A DNA stretch of 19,296 bases from Thermodesulfovibrio sp. (GTDB lineage: Bacteria; Nitrospirota; Thermodesulfovibrionia; Thermodesulfovibrionales; Thermodesulfovibrionaceae). The translations under genes were made by a program, and so were the position numbers. Shown here in pieces: positions 6,914-14,088 of the stretch (positions are counted from its first letter, which is position 1; each line of letters opens with the position of its first letter). Location: NCBI GenBank assembly GCA_026415595.1, contig JAOAGU010000013.1:342-19637 (forward strand), in the 5' to 3' direction. Below the pieces are notes generated by a model, which saw only the letters and a list, made by a program, of their open reading frames with translations, did not search any database and had not been told where the DNA came from.

Positions 6914-8119
6914 ATGACTCTAAATAAGAAACAGATATTAAGTTGGTGTTTTTTTGACTTTGCCGTTTCAAGCTATTCTGCTGTTATTGCATCCATAATC
7001 TTTCCTGTCTATTATGTAACCCATATTGCTGGAGACTCTTCAGGAATTGGAGATTTATGGTGGGGCAGAGCTATATCTCTTAGTATGGTAATTGTAGCAG
7101 TTTTTTCTCCTTATCTTGGTGGCATAGCTGATTATGCAGGTATTAGAAAGAGAATGTTATTTTTCTTTGTAATACTCTCAGCTTTTTCCATTGCATCTTT
7201 GTCAGGACTAAAAAAGGGAGATATAATTGAAGGTTTTATACTTATTGTGATAGCAAATGTATCAATAGAGGCATCTACAGTATTTTATAACTCCTTCCTT
7301 CCTATAATTGCTCCAAAAGAGTATTTTGGAAGAGTTTCCTCTTGGGGATTTGCAGTAGGATATATCGGCTCTATCTTATCTCTTTTAATAGGTCTTTATT
7401 TTATTGAGAAAAGTCAATATGAATTGATATGGATTTATGTATCAGTTTTTCTCGTTGTCTTTTCTATACCGATTTTTTTAAGCATGCCAAAAGATGACAA
7501 AAGGAGCAGTTTCTTTTATTCTGCTTATAATGGAATGAAATTTGTTATCAACACTTTTTTGCATCTATGGAAGGAAAAGAGTTTGAGGAAATTTTTTCTT
7601 GCTTACTTTTTATACATGGATGGAGTGAATACAGTAATAGTTTTCTCAGGCATATACGCATCTGTTACTATTGGATTCAAACCAGCAGAGCTTGTATTGC
7701 TTTTTATAGTAGTTCAGTTTACTGCCTTTGCAGGAGCTTTTGTCTTTGCAAAAGCTTCTGATTCATGGGGAGCAAAAAATATTATTCTAACATCTCTAAT
7801 ATTATGGATAACTGTCTGCATAACTGCATTCTTCATAAGCTCAAAATTAATGTTTTTCATACTTGCCTCTGTTGCTGGCATTGGATTAGGAACTATTCAG
7901 GCATCATCAAGAGCTTATTTTTCAAGATTTATACCTACAGGAAATGAATCAGAATATTTTGGAGTGTATTCTATGATTGGTAAAACATCAGCCATATTAG
8001 GACCTATACTTTTTGGTGAAATATCCAAACTTACAGGAAGCCAAAGACCAGCCATACTAACTGTAACAATATTATTTATTTTAGGTTTTTCTATAATTAA
8101 AGGACTTAAAAAGAATTAA
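6914..8119 (+). CDS. MFS transporter, UMF1 (Atg22-like) family
   Basis: A 401-residue polytopic membrane protein with about 12 hydrophobic segments. The N-terminus, LSWCFFDFAVSSYSAVIAS (9-27), followed by IFPVYYV, is the hallmark of bacterial UMF1 permeases (PF11700). YLGGIADYAGIRKRM (67-81) is the usual MFS loop 2-3 motif, and a second-half ASSRAYFSRFIPTGNESEYFG stretch lies at about 331-351. Length and topology are normal for the family, whose substrate is unknown in bacteria. It is divergent from the ligase-ACP-PlsC gene with only 97 bases between them, which suggests co-regulation and possibly a shared lipid or lysolipid substrate (inference). The ATG at 6914 has no Shine-Dalgarno, like its divergent neighbour. 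Confidence 0.88.
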   Translation: MTLNKKQILSWCFFDFAVSSYSAVIASIIFPVYYVTHIAGDSSGIGDLWWGRAISLSMVIVAVFSPYLGGIADYAGIRKRMLFFFVILSAFSIASLSGLKKGDIIEGFILIVIANVSIEASTVFYNSFLPIIAPKEYFGRVSSWGFAVGYIGSILSLLIGLYFIEKSQYELIWIYVSVFLVVFSIPIFLSMPKDDKRSSFFYSAYNGMKFVINTFLHLWKEKSLRKFFLAYFLYMDGVNTVIVFSGIYASVTIGFKPAELVLLFIVVQFTAFAGAFVFAKASDSWGAKNIILTSLILWITVCITAFFISSKLMFFILASVAGIGLGTIQASSRAYFSRFIPTGNESEYFGVYSMIGKTSAILGPILFGEISKLTGSQRPAILTVTILFILGFSIIKGLKKN

Positions 8120-8146
8120 AACTGAACCTTAAACTTCTTATTAATA

Positions 8147-8233
8147 CGGAGGGGGAGGGATTTGAACCCCCGGTAGGTGTAACCCTACAGCGGTTTTCAA
8201 GACCGCCGCCTTAAGCCACTCGGCCACCCCTCC
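8147..8233 (-). tRNA. tRNA-Ser(UGA)
   Basis: An 87-nt class II tRNA on the minus strand. The acceptor stem GGAGGGG pairs with CCCCTCC, and the discriminator base is G. The anticodon stem-loop is GCGGT-CTTGAAA-ACCGC, giving anticodon UGA. There is a long variable arm typical of tRNA-Ser, and the T-arm is GGGGG-TTCAAAT-CCCTC. The 3' CCA is not encoded (the next bases are TATTAA), so CCA must be added by nucleotidyltransferase. The gene is convergent with the MFS gene, 27 bases away. Confidence 0.96.
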
Positions 8234-8244
8234 AAACCTTAATT

Positions 8245-8250
8245 ATTATA
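8245..8250 (-). promoter_or_regulatory. -10 box of the tRNA-Ser promoter
   Basis: A perfect TATAAT on the minus strand (8250-8245) lies 11 bases before the mature 5' end of the tRNA, which fits a precursor with a very short 5' leader. No convincing -35 hexamer is seen at 16-18 bases. Confidence 0.5.
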
Positions 8251-8329
8251 TCAAATGGGGAAAACTTAATTCATCAAAATCATATATCTCTTACTCAGAT
8301 TGAGATTAGCTATATCTGGATTAAACAAA

Positions 8330-8346
8330 AATGATATTATATCATT
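8330..8346. promoter_or_regulatory. 17-base palindrome upstream of the phosphohexomutase gene
   Basis: AATGATAT-T-ATATCATT is a perfect palindrome with 8-bp arms around one central base, 25 bases before the ATG at 8372. It includes TATTAT (8335-8340), which could serve as a -10 element, so a protein bound here could block transcription. No good -35 hexamer lies at the right distance. Confidence 0.35.
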
Positions 8347-8371
8347 AAAGAATTTCTATTAGGAGCATATT

Positions 8372-9994
8372 ATGAAAGCATCTTCAATTTGGCATGAGAT
8401 ACTTAAAGAACAAAAAAAACATTTACTAAAGGAAATTGAAAAACTTGCAATAGAAAATACAGATAAGACTGTTATTCATTTTGGAACCTCAGGCTGGCGT
8501 GGCGAGATTGGTTCAGATTTTACCATGCAAAATGTAAGGATTCTTACAAAAGCGATAACTGAAGCAGTCAAAAGTGAAGATAGACATATTCTTGATTCTT
8601 TCGGTGTAAAATCTTTCAATGAGTTTAAAGAAAGAGGAGTAATTGTCGGGCATGACAATAGAATCCTGGGAAAAGAATTCGCCTATGAAGTAATAGGAAT
8701 CCTTCAATCTGAAGGGATAAGGTGTTACTACGCTGGAGAAGCATCAACCCCAGAATTTTCTGCTGCTGTTGTAGAGCTATCTGCAGCAGCATCAATAAAT
8801 TTAACTCCAAGCCATAATCCTCCCAATTATGGTGGATTCAAACTTAATCCCTCTGATGGAGGACCTGCCCCTGAGGAATTAACAAAACCAATTGAAATTA
8901 TTGCAAATGAACTTATGGAAAAGGCAAGCTCTATCAAATCTTACACTCCAGATAAAATCAATAAAATAGACATTACTGAACTATATATAAATTTTATAAA
9001 GAAAAGAAACATGATAGACCTTAATAAAATAAAAAACTTCATAACCAATAACCCTACAACTATCTCAGTTGACCACATGCATGGTTCTACTCGAGGTAAG
9101 CTGGCAAGAATACTATCTCTTAAGCCCGGTACTTTTATATGTTTAAGGCGAGAGGATGATCCGCTCTTTGAGGGCCGCTCACCTGAACCAAGCGAGGAAA
9201 ATCTCAAACTCGCCCTTTCTATGCTTAAAAAAGACTCTATGGGGTTCTCTGCAATAATAGACCCTGATGGAGATAGAATAAGATTTGCCGATTTAAATAG
9301 ACAGATACCTATGAATTACTTCGGTGCAATGGCATTCTATTATCTTTATAATTACAAAGGATTAAGGGGAGTTGTAGTAAAAAGTGTTGGTACAAGCAAT
9401 TTTGTCAATGCTATTGCAGAAGCCTTAGGCATTGAAGTTATTGAAACAAAAGTTGGTTTTAAAAATTTCAGGCCCTATCTTTTACCAAATGCTCTAAAAA
9501 AAGCAATCGTTGCCTTTGAAGAGTCTGATGGGATATCAATTCAAAATCATACTCTTGAAAAGGACGCTATCTTAGGAGTTCTACTTGCCCTTGAGATGAT
9601 GGCCCATTTTGAGAAAAATCTTAGCGATTATCTTGAGGAAATAGAAAGGCTTTATGGTAAATATTATCCTGATAGGACAGGGATAGAAATTCCTCGAGAA
9701 AACTTTGGTCCACATATTAAAGAAAACGTAATGGCATTAGCAAAACAATTTAAAACTGGTGACTTTTTCAAGATAGGCAAGCTTCAGAAAAAAATAGCCT
9801 CAATAATTGATATTGACGGAGTAAAAATTATCTTTGAGGACCTCTCTTGGCTTATGATAAGACCTTCAGGCACAGAACCTAAAATCCGGATATACATAGA
9901 AACTAAAAATAAAGAAGAAAAAGAATTGCTAATTGAAGGAACAAAAAATCTAACAAAAAGAATATGCCTTGAAGGTATAGAATGCTTGATTTGA
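8372..9994 (+). CDS. Alpha-D-phosphohexomutase (phosphoglucomutase/phosphomannomutase)
   Basis: A 540-residue cytosolic enzyme that interconverts hexose 1- and 6-phosphates for glycogen, nucleotide-sugar or cell-envelope synthesis. All four signature loops of the family are present: FGTSGWRGEIG (37-47) near the start; the phosphoserine loop TPSHNPPNYGGFK (145-157, Ser147); the metal loop DPDGDR (297-302); the sugar-specificity loop EESDG (383-387); and the phosphate-binding RPSGTEPK (497-504). The TPSHNPP loop and the length are like E. coli Pgm, but DPLFEGRSPEP (263-273) and EESDG differ from it, so the choice between glucose and mannose phosphate is left open. The ATG has AGGAG 6 bases upstream. 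Its TGA lies only two bases from the convergent mqnA stop, so the two transcripts must overlap. Confidence 0.9.
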   Translation: MKASSIWHEILKEQKKHLLKEIEKLAIENTDKTVIHFGTSGWRGEIGSDFTMQNVRILTKAITEAVKSEDRHILDSFGVKSFNEFKERGVIVGHDNRILGKEFAYEVIGILQSEGIRCYYAGEASTPEFSAAVVELSAAASINLTPSHNPPNYGGFKLNPSDGGPAPEELTKPIEIIANELMEKASSIKSYTPDKINKIDITELYINFIKKRNMIDLNKIKNFITNNPTTISVDHMHGSTRGKLARILSLKPGTFICLRREDDPLFEGRSPEPSEENLKLALSMLKKDSMGFSAIIDPDGDRIRFADLNRQIPMNYFGAMAFYYLYNYKGLRGVVVKSVGTSNFVNAIAEALGIEVIETKVGFKNFRPYLLPNALKKAIVAFEESDGISIQNHTLEKDAILGVLLALEMMAHFEKNLSDYLEEIERLYGKYYPDRTGIEIPRENFGPHIKENVMALAKQFKTGDFFKIGKLQKKIASIIDIDGVKIIFEDLSWLMIRPSGTEPKIRIYIETKNKEEKELLIEGTKNLTKRICLEGIECLI

Positions 9995-9996
9995 CG

Positions 9997-10782
9997 TTAT
10001 AAAATTTCCCTCAAATATTTTTCAAACAAATTAAGACTTTCTTTATGCTTTTCTGTTAACTCATACTCCATGTTTTCTCTCCAGTAATAAAGAATTTCCT
10101 CCTCTGTCATGAAATCCCTTAAATAAAAATCCCCGATCATCTCTTGGAAATATGTTCTACATTTATTACGGGCATAAAGAAGTCTGTCTTTAAGCCGAAT
10201 ATATATGGAGTAAAGCTCATTTTCCGGGTTTGTAATCTCCTTTCTCACAATCCACAAAGCAAAGACAAAAGGAAGTCCTGTGTACTGATACCATAGATTT
10301 GCAAGGTCATATACTTTTTTACCATAATTCAACTTTCTGTATCTCAATGCATCATCACCAATAAGTAAAAAACTCTCTCCAGTATGCGGAGCAGCAGAAA
10401 TATCATAAAGGGGTCTTAATCCCCTAAATTTCTCAAGAATTATCCTTAACAGAAGGTGGGAAACAGCAGACTGCTCAGTAAGTAAAATTTTCTCTCCATC
10501 AATCCTTTCTAAATCATGATCACTGAAAAAAAGCACGCTCCCAACATATTCCTTTGAACTTATACAAATTCCATCAACATAATCATAAAGTTCTTTATTA
10601 AGCAAATACTCCACTGAGGATGATGGACTTATATCAATTAAATCATTTCTCAAAGCCCAGTTTAGCTGAGAAGGTACTCCCCTTACAAGATGAATATCTT
10701 CTGTAAGTAAACCCTCCTTTTGGAGAACATAAAATATAGGATATACATTGGCATACTGAATCCATCCTACTTTAAGTCTCAC
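9997..10782 (-). CDS. mqnA: Chorismate dehydratase MqnA (menaquinone, futalosine pathway)
   Basis: A 261-residue soluble protein with a periplasmic-binding-protein-like fold. MqnA removes water from chorismate to give 3-[(1-carboxyvinyl)oxy]benzoate, the first step of the futalosine route to menaquinone. Family motifs are VGWIQYANVYPIFY (5-18), the substrate-pocket DISPSSSVEYL (50-60), LTEQSAVSHLLLRI (101-114), LIGDDALRYR (140-149) and DLANLWYQYTGLPFVFALW (159-177). Its length is in the usual range. The start is GTG (10782-10780) and shares GTGA with the rtcB stop, implying translational coupling; GGGAG lies about 10 bases upstream. It is the last gene of the minus-strand cluster whose first two genes, mqnE and mqnC, act later in the same pathway. 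mqnB (or an equivalent) is not in the window. Confidence 0.93.
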   Translation of the reverse strand: MRLKVGWIQYANVYPIFYVLQKEGLLTEDIHLVRGVPSQLNWALRNDLIDISPSSSVEYLLNKELYDYVDGICISSKEYVGSVLFFSDHDLERIDGEKILLTEQSAVSHLLLRIILEKFRGLRPLYDISAAPHTGESFLLIGDDALRYRKLNYGKKVYDLANLWYQYTGLPFVFALWIVRKEITNPENELYSIYIRLKDRLLYARNKCRTYFQEMIGDFYLRDFMTEEEILYYWRENMEYELTEKHKESLNLFEKYLREIL

Positions 10783-12227
10783 CCTTTTATTACTCCCATC
10801 GGTTTCAATTTTACAACCTTTTTGGCGATACCTGCATTATGAACAACATCAACAACATTTGACACATCTTTATAAGCATCAGGCATTTCCTCTGCAAGCG
10901 TTTCTTTACCAGCAGACCTTACTATTATTCCTCTTTCAGCCAATTCCTGCTTTATTGATCTACCCCTTGCCTGCTTTATTGCTTGGTTTCTGCTTAAGAG
11001 TCTCCCTGCACCATGACACGTTGAACCAAAAGTCTCCTCCATTGCCTTTGGAAGTCCAACAAGAACAAAGGAAACTCTTCCCATATCCCCTGGAATTAAT
11101 ACTGGCTGGCCAATTTCTTTATAACAATCTGGTAACTCTGGATGATCCTTAGGAAAAGCCCTTGTAGCACCTTTTCTGTGAACAACAAGCTTCTTCCGTT
11201 TCCCATCTATAATATGGAATTCTTCCTTTGCAATATTATGAGCAACATCGAAAACAACTTGCATGCCTAATTCTTTTGGTGAAAGTCTGAAAAACTTTAA
11301 GAATAACTCCCTTGTCCAGTGCATAAGACACTGTCTGTTAGCCCATGCATAGTTTGCAGCACCTTTCATTGCTGAAAAGTACTGCTGTCCTTCTTTACTT
11401 CGGAAAGGAACACAAGCAAGTTCTTTGTCGGGAAGCTCAATTCCATATTTTTTTGCAGACTGAAGCATCACTCTTACATAATCATCGCATATCTGATGTC
11501 CAAATCCTCGTGAGCCAGTATGGATCATTACAGTAACCTGACCTTTCCTCAATCCCATTGCCGAAGCAATCTCAGGCTCATAAACCTCAGCTACATACTG
11601 AACCTCAAGAAAATGATTGCCTGAACCAAGTGTCCCCTGTTGAGCCCTTCCCCTCTCATATGCCTTCTGGCTTATAGCATCAGGGTCTGCACCTTCAAGG
11701 CATCCATTTGACTCAATTCTTTGAAGGTCTTCTGCTTCACCAAAGCCCTGCTCAATAGCCCATATTGCTCCCTTTTTGACAACCTCCCTTTCATCCTTTG
11801 CTGAAAGCTTTATTTTCCCTGTTGAACCAACTCCAGAGGGAATGTGAGTATAAAGAAGGTCTATTAGTTCACGAATTTTTGATTCTACTTCCTCTTTTGT
11901 AAGATTACTCTTTAAAAGCCTAACTCCACAGTTAATATCGTATCCAACACCTCCAGGTGAGATAATTCCTTCTTCTACATCAAAGGCTGCTACACCACCG
12001 ATTGGAAAGCCATATCCTGTGTGAATATCGGGCATTGCAAGAGAATTACCGACAATTCCCGGAAGAGTTGCCACATTGGCAACCTGCCTAACAGATTCAA
12101 GTTCAAGTTCTTCCTCAAGGGTTTCATCTAAAAAAATAATCCCTTCTGTTTTCATGCCCTGAACAAATCCTTTTGGTACTTTTATTCTGTAAGGGTCTAT
12201 TCTTACTGTTCCCTCAATTTTAGACAT
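10779..12227 (-). CDS. rtcB: RNA-splicing ligase RtcB
   Basis: A 482-residue GTP- and Mn-dependent ligase that joins 2',3'-cyclic phosphate (or 3'-phosphate) RNA ends to 5'-OH ends, in tRNA splicing or RNA repair. The metal-binding and catalytic residues are all present: DINCG (Asp97, Cys100), GSGNHFLE (His205), MIHTGSRGFG (His236), VAHN (His330), and the guanylylated histidine in STCHGAGR (His405). The positions match archaeal RtcB within one or two residues. The start is taken as ATG at 12227-12225, because AAGGAGG lies 5-6 bases before it. A GTG six bases further upstream overlaps that Shine-Dalgarno and cannot be the start. The archease gene lies 39 bases upstream and encodes the known RtcB activator. 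Confidence 0.97.
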   Translation of the reverse strand: MSKIEGTVRIDPYRIKVPKGFVQGMKTEGIIFLDETLEEELELESVRQVANVATLPGIVGNSLAMPDIHTGYGFPIGGVAAFDVEEGIISPGGVGYDINCGVRLLKSNLTKEEVESKIRELIDLLYTHIPSGVGSTGKIKLSAKDEREVVKKGAIWAIEQGFGEAEDLQRIESNGCLEGADPDAISQKAYERGRAQQGTLGSGNHFLEVQYVAEVYEPEIASAMGLRKGQVTVMIHTGSRGFGHQICDDYVRVMLQSAKKYGIELPDKELACVPFRSKEGQQYFSAMKGAANYAWANRQCLMHWTRELFLKFFRLSPKELGMQVVFDVAHNIAKEEFHIIDGKRKKLVVHRKGATRAFPKDHPELPDCYKEIGQPVLIPGDMGRVSFVLVGLPKAMEETFGSTCHGAGRLLSRNQAIKQARGRSIKQELAERGIIVRSAGKETLAEEMPDAYKDVSNVVDVVHNAGIAKKVVKLKPMGVIKG

Positions 12228-12266
12228 AAGCACCTCCTTAAAGTAAACTATAATTTTATTATATCC

Positions 12267-12677
12267 TTAGATATCAAAAATAATCTCTGCTATCCAAAGA
12301 GAGTCTTCCTTCTTTAAAACAAGATTGTGATAGGTGGCTGCCTTAATAAGAAGTTTCCTCTCATGCTTTTCAGGATTAAACTTTTCTCCCTTAATCTTAG
12401 CAAAAATAACCCCTTCCTGAATATCTAAGGACAGCAACTTCCCGATAAATCCATAAGTATCAAACTGAAATATAAGCTCATTAAGAAAACTTACAAGCAG
12501 AGTTTCAAGATTATCTTCCCTAAGATTAATTTCTTTTTCTTCCGCAGGTTCTACACTATCTATATCGGTTATCAAACTGTAAAGACCTAAGGCAGAATTA
12601 ATAAAACATTCCTCAAGGCTTGAACCTTCTGCTCTTATTCCTACATCTCCAGATACATCAATAATCCTGTATTTCAT
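12267..12677 (-). CDS. Archease (RtcB cofactor)
   Basis: A 136-residue member of the archease family, which speeds RtcB guanylylation and lets the ligase turn over many times. The N-terminus YRIIDVSGDVGIRAEGSSLE and the C-terminus KAATYHNLVL...WIAEIIFDI are family-typical, and the length is normal. The usual DHTAD block is DVSGD here: both aspartates remain, but the His and Thr do not. The ATG at 12677-12675 overlaps the stop of the upstream HEAT-repeat gene as ATGA, and there is no separate Shine-Dalgarno, so translation probably depends on coupling. It lies directly upstream of rtcB, as expected for a working pair. Confidence 0.9.
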   Translation of the reverse strand: MKYRIIDVSGDVGIRAEGSSLEECFINSALGLYSLITDIDSVEPAEEKEINLREDNLETLLVSFLNELIFQFDTYGFIGKLLSLDIQEGVIFAKIKGEKFNPEKHERKLLIKAATYHNLVLKKEDSLWIAEIIFDI

Positions 12678-13090
12678 TTTAGTTTTTTTAGAGCATCTTC
12701 AATAAGTTCTTTTACCTGCGGGTCTTGCTCTTTGTTTAATGCTTCGATCAAAGCTGGTTTTGCAGTCACATCAGCAATAATCTCAAGGGCATACGCAGCA
12801 TCACCACGAATATTTTTCTCAGAAGAATTAAGAAGCTCAATTAAATAAGGAATGATAAATTTAAGTGCTTCATTATTTTTTTCTTTTAATTCTTCTATTA
12901 TGGCAAATGCACCTATTTTTAGTCTAAGCCTTTCATCAGAAAGCATTTTTGGGATTAAACTAAGTTGCTCAGGTTCATGTTCAAAAAAAGTTACAATGCT
13001 TTCAAGATAGCCATTGTCAATATAATCAAATAACATCTTTTCAAAAGCTTCGCCCTCCCAATTACTAAAACTTTTACTATTTCCATTCAT
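12674..13090 (-). CDS. HEAT-repeat protein
   Basis: A small all-helical protein of about 138 residues. The C-terminal half has PBS-lyase/HEAT-like repeats: YLIELLNSSEKNIRGDAAYA, then LEIIADVTAKPALIEALNKE and DPQVKELIEDALKKLK. Such repeats serve protein-protein contacts; no catalytic motif is seen. The start is chosen at ATG 13090-13088, because GGTGA lies at the right spacing. An upstream in-frame ATG at 13102-13100 would add four residues (MGES) but has no ribosome site and overlaps the end of the preceding gene. The stop overlaps the archease start (ATGA), so it could be a partner of archease/RtcB (inference only). Confidence 0.75.
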   Translation of the reverse strand: MNGNSKSFSNWEGEAFEKMLFDYIDNGYLESIVTFFEHEPEQLSLIPKMLSDERLRLKIGAFAIIEELKEKNNEALKFIIPYLIELLNSSEKNIRGDAAYALEIIADVTAKPALIEALNKEQDPQVKELIEDALKKLK

Positions 13091-13094
13091 GCTC

Positions 13095-14033
13095 TCACCC
13101 ATGCCAATCAGATTTTATTCTGTTTCTTCCTCTTATATATTTTTCTGCACTAAGAGCAGCTATTGCTCCTTGCGCACAGGCTATAACAATTTGTCTCATA
13201 TGAGGACTTGCCACGTCTCCTGCTGCAAAAACTCCCTTGACAGAGGTCTCCATAAATTCATTTACCACAATAAAACCTCTTTCATCCAGCTTTATGGATT
13301 CTCCCAGAAAATCAGTTATAGGTTGAGAACCATGAATGTATACAAATACACCTGATAGTTCCAAGATTTCCTCTTTATCCTCTTTTCTTAAAAGGATGCC
13401 TGTAACAAAATCTGTTCCTTGAATCTCTTTTATTGAGTAACCAGTAAAAATTTTAATCTTTTTGTTTGAATAGACAGGATGGTCTGGCTCTACCCGAAGC
13501 TTTGAAGATGAGGTGATTAAAAAGCACTCATTAACGAACTCTGTCAAGTAAACTGCTTCTTTAGCTGCCTCTTCACTGTCTCCTAAGACAGCTACTTTTT
13601 TCCCTCTAAAAAAGGGAGCATCACATACAGCACAGTAACTTACACCTCTGCCAATTAATTCTCCTTCTCCCTTTACTGTAGGCTTTCTTCCCATAGAACC
13701 TGTTGCTATAATAACTGACTTACCCTTGTAACTACTACTCATAGTTATGACTTCCTTTGTCTCAGAGATTAAATCTACACCTACAACCTGCTCTTCTTTA
13801 TATTCAACCCCGAAAGAGAGTGCTTGATTTCTAATTATTTCAAGAAGTTCCTTGCCACTAAGAGGCTTTTCCAATCCAGGATAGTTTTCTATTAAAGATG
13901 CGTAAGCTAATGCTCCTGCTGTCTTAGATTTATCAACTATAAGTGTTTTTAAGTTAGCTCTTGCAGAGTATATTCCTGCAGTCAATCCTGCAGGTCCTCC
14001 TCCGATTATTATTACATCAAAAAAGGCATTCAT
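13095..14033 (-). CDS. Thioredoxin-reductase-like flavoprotein with altered pyridine-nucleotide domain
   Basis: A 312-residue protein of the low-molecular-weight thioredoxin reductase family. The FAD motif is GGGPAGLTAGIYSARA (11-26), the redox-active disulfide is YCAVCDAPFF (Cys134, Cys137), and the second FAD motif is GVFAAGDVASPHMRQI (267-282). In the nucleotide-binding domain, the usual GGGxSAxEEA is GDSEEAAKEA (151-160) and the HRRDxFR that grips NADPH is TSSSKLR (174-180). The protein may thus use NADH, ferredoxin or another donor, as known NADPH-independent reductases of this fold do. Its acceptor need not be thioredoxin. The start is ATG 14033-14031 with GGAGG 5 bases upstream; a TTG further upstream overlaps that ribosome site. 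The stop lies 4 bases before the HEAT-repeat start. Confidence 0.85.
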   Translation of the reverse strand: MNAFFDVIIIGGGPAGLTAGIYSARANLKTLIVDKSKTAGALAYASLIENYPGLEKPLSGKELLEIIRNQALSFGVEYKEEQVVGVDLISETKEVITMSSSYKGKSVIIATGSMGRKPTVKGEGELIGRGVSYCAVCDAPFFRGKKVAVLGDSEEAAKEAVYLTEFVNECFLITSSSKLRVEPDHPVYSNKKIKIFTGYSIKEIQGTDFVTGILLRKEDKEEILELSGVFVYIHGSQPITDFLGESIKLDERGFIVVNEFMETSVKGVFAAGDVASPHMRQIVIACAQGAIAALSAEKYIRGRNRIKSDWHG

Positions 14034-14088
14034 ATTAGCCTCCAATTATAAAATTCCAATAATTCTAAACTTTTCAAAATAATCCCAC

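Noticed and set aside
8941..9207. Minus-strand open frame opposite the phosphohexomutase
   Set aside because: Antisense shadow of a conserved coding region; no ribosome site or family features.
10859..11152. Plus-strand open frame opposite rtcB
   Set aside because: Antisense shadow with low-complexity Leu/Gln/Phe composition.
12228..12233. Upstream GTG start for rtcB, two codons longer
   Set aside because: The GTG overlaps the AAGGAGG ribosome site; the ATG at 12227 has ideal spacing.
14034..14045. Upstream TTG start for the thioredoxin-reductase-like gene
   Set aside because: The TTG immediately precedes and overlaps the GGAGG site that serves the ATG at 14033.
14046..14060. TATAAT just before the thioredoxin-reductase-like gene as another leaderless promoter
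   Set aside because: A proper GGAGG ribosome site follows it, and the implied start would cut into that site. It probably reflects AT-rich spacer sequence.
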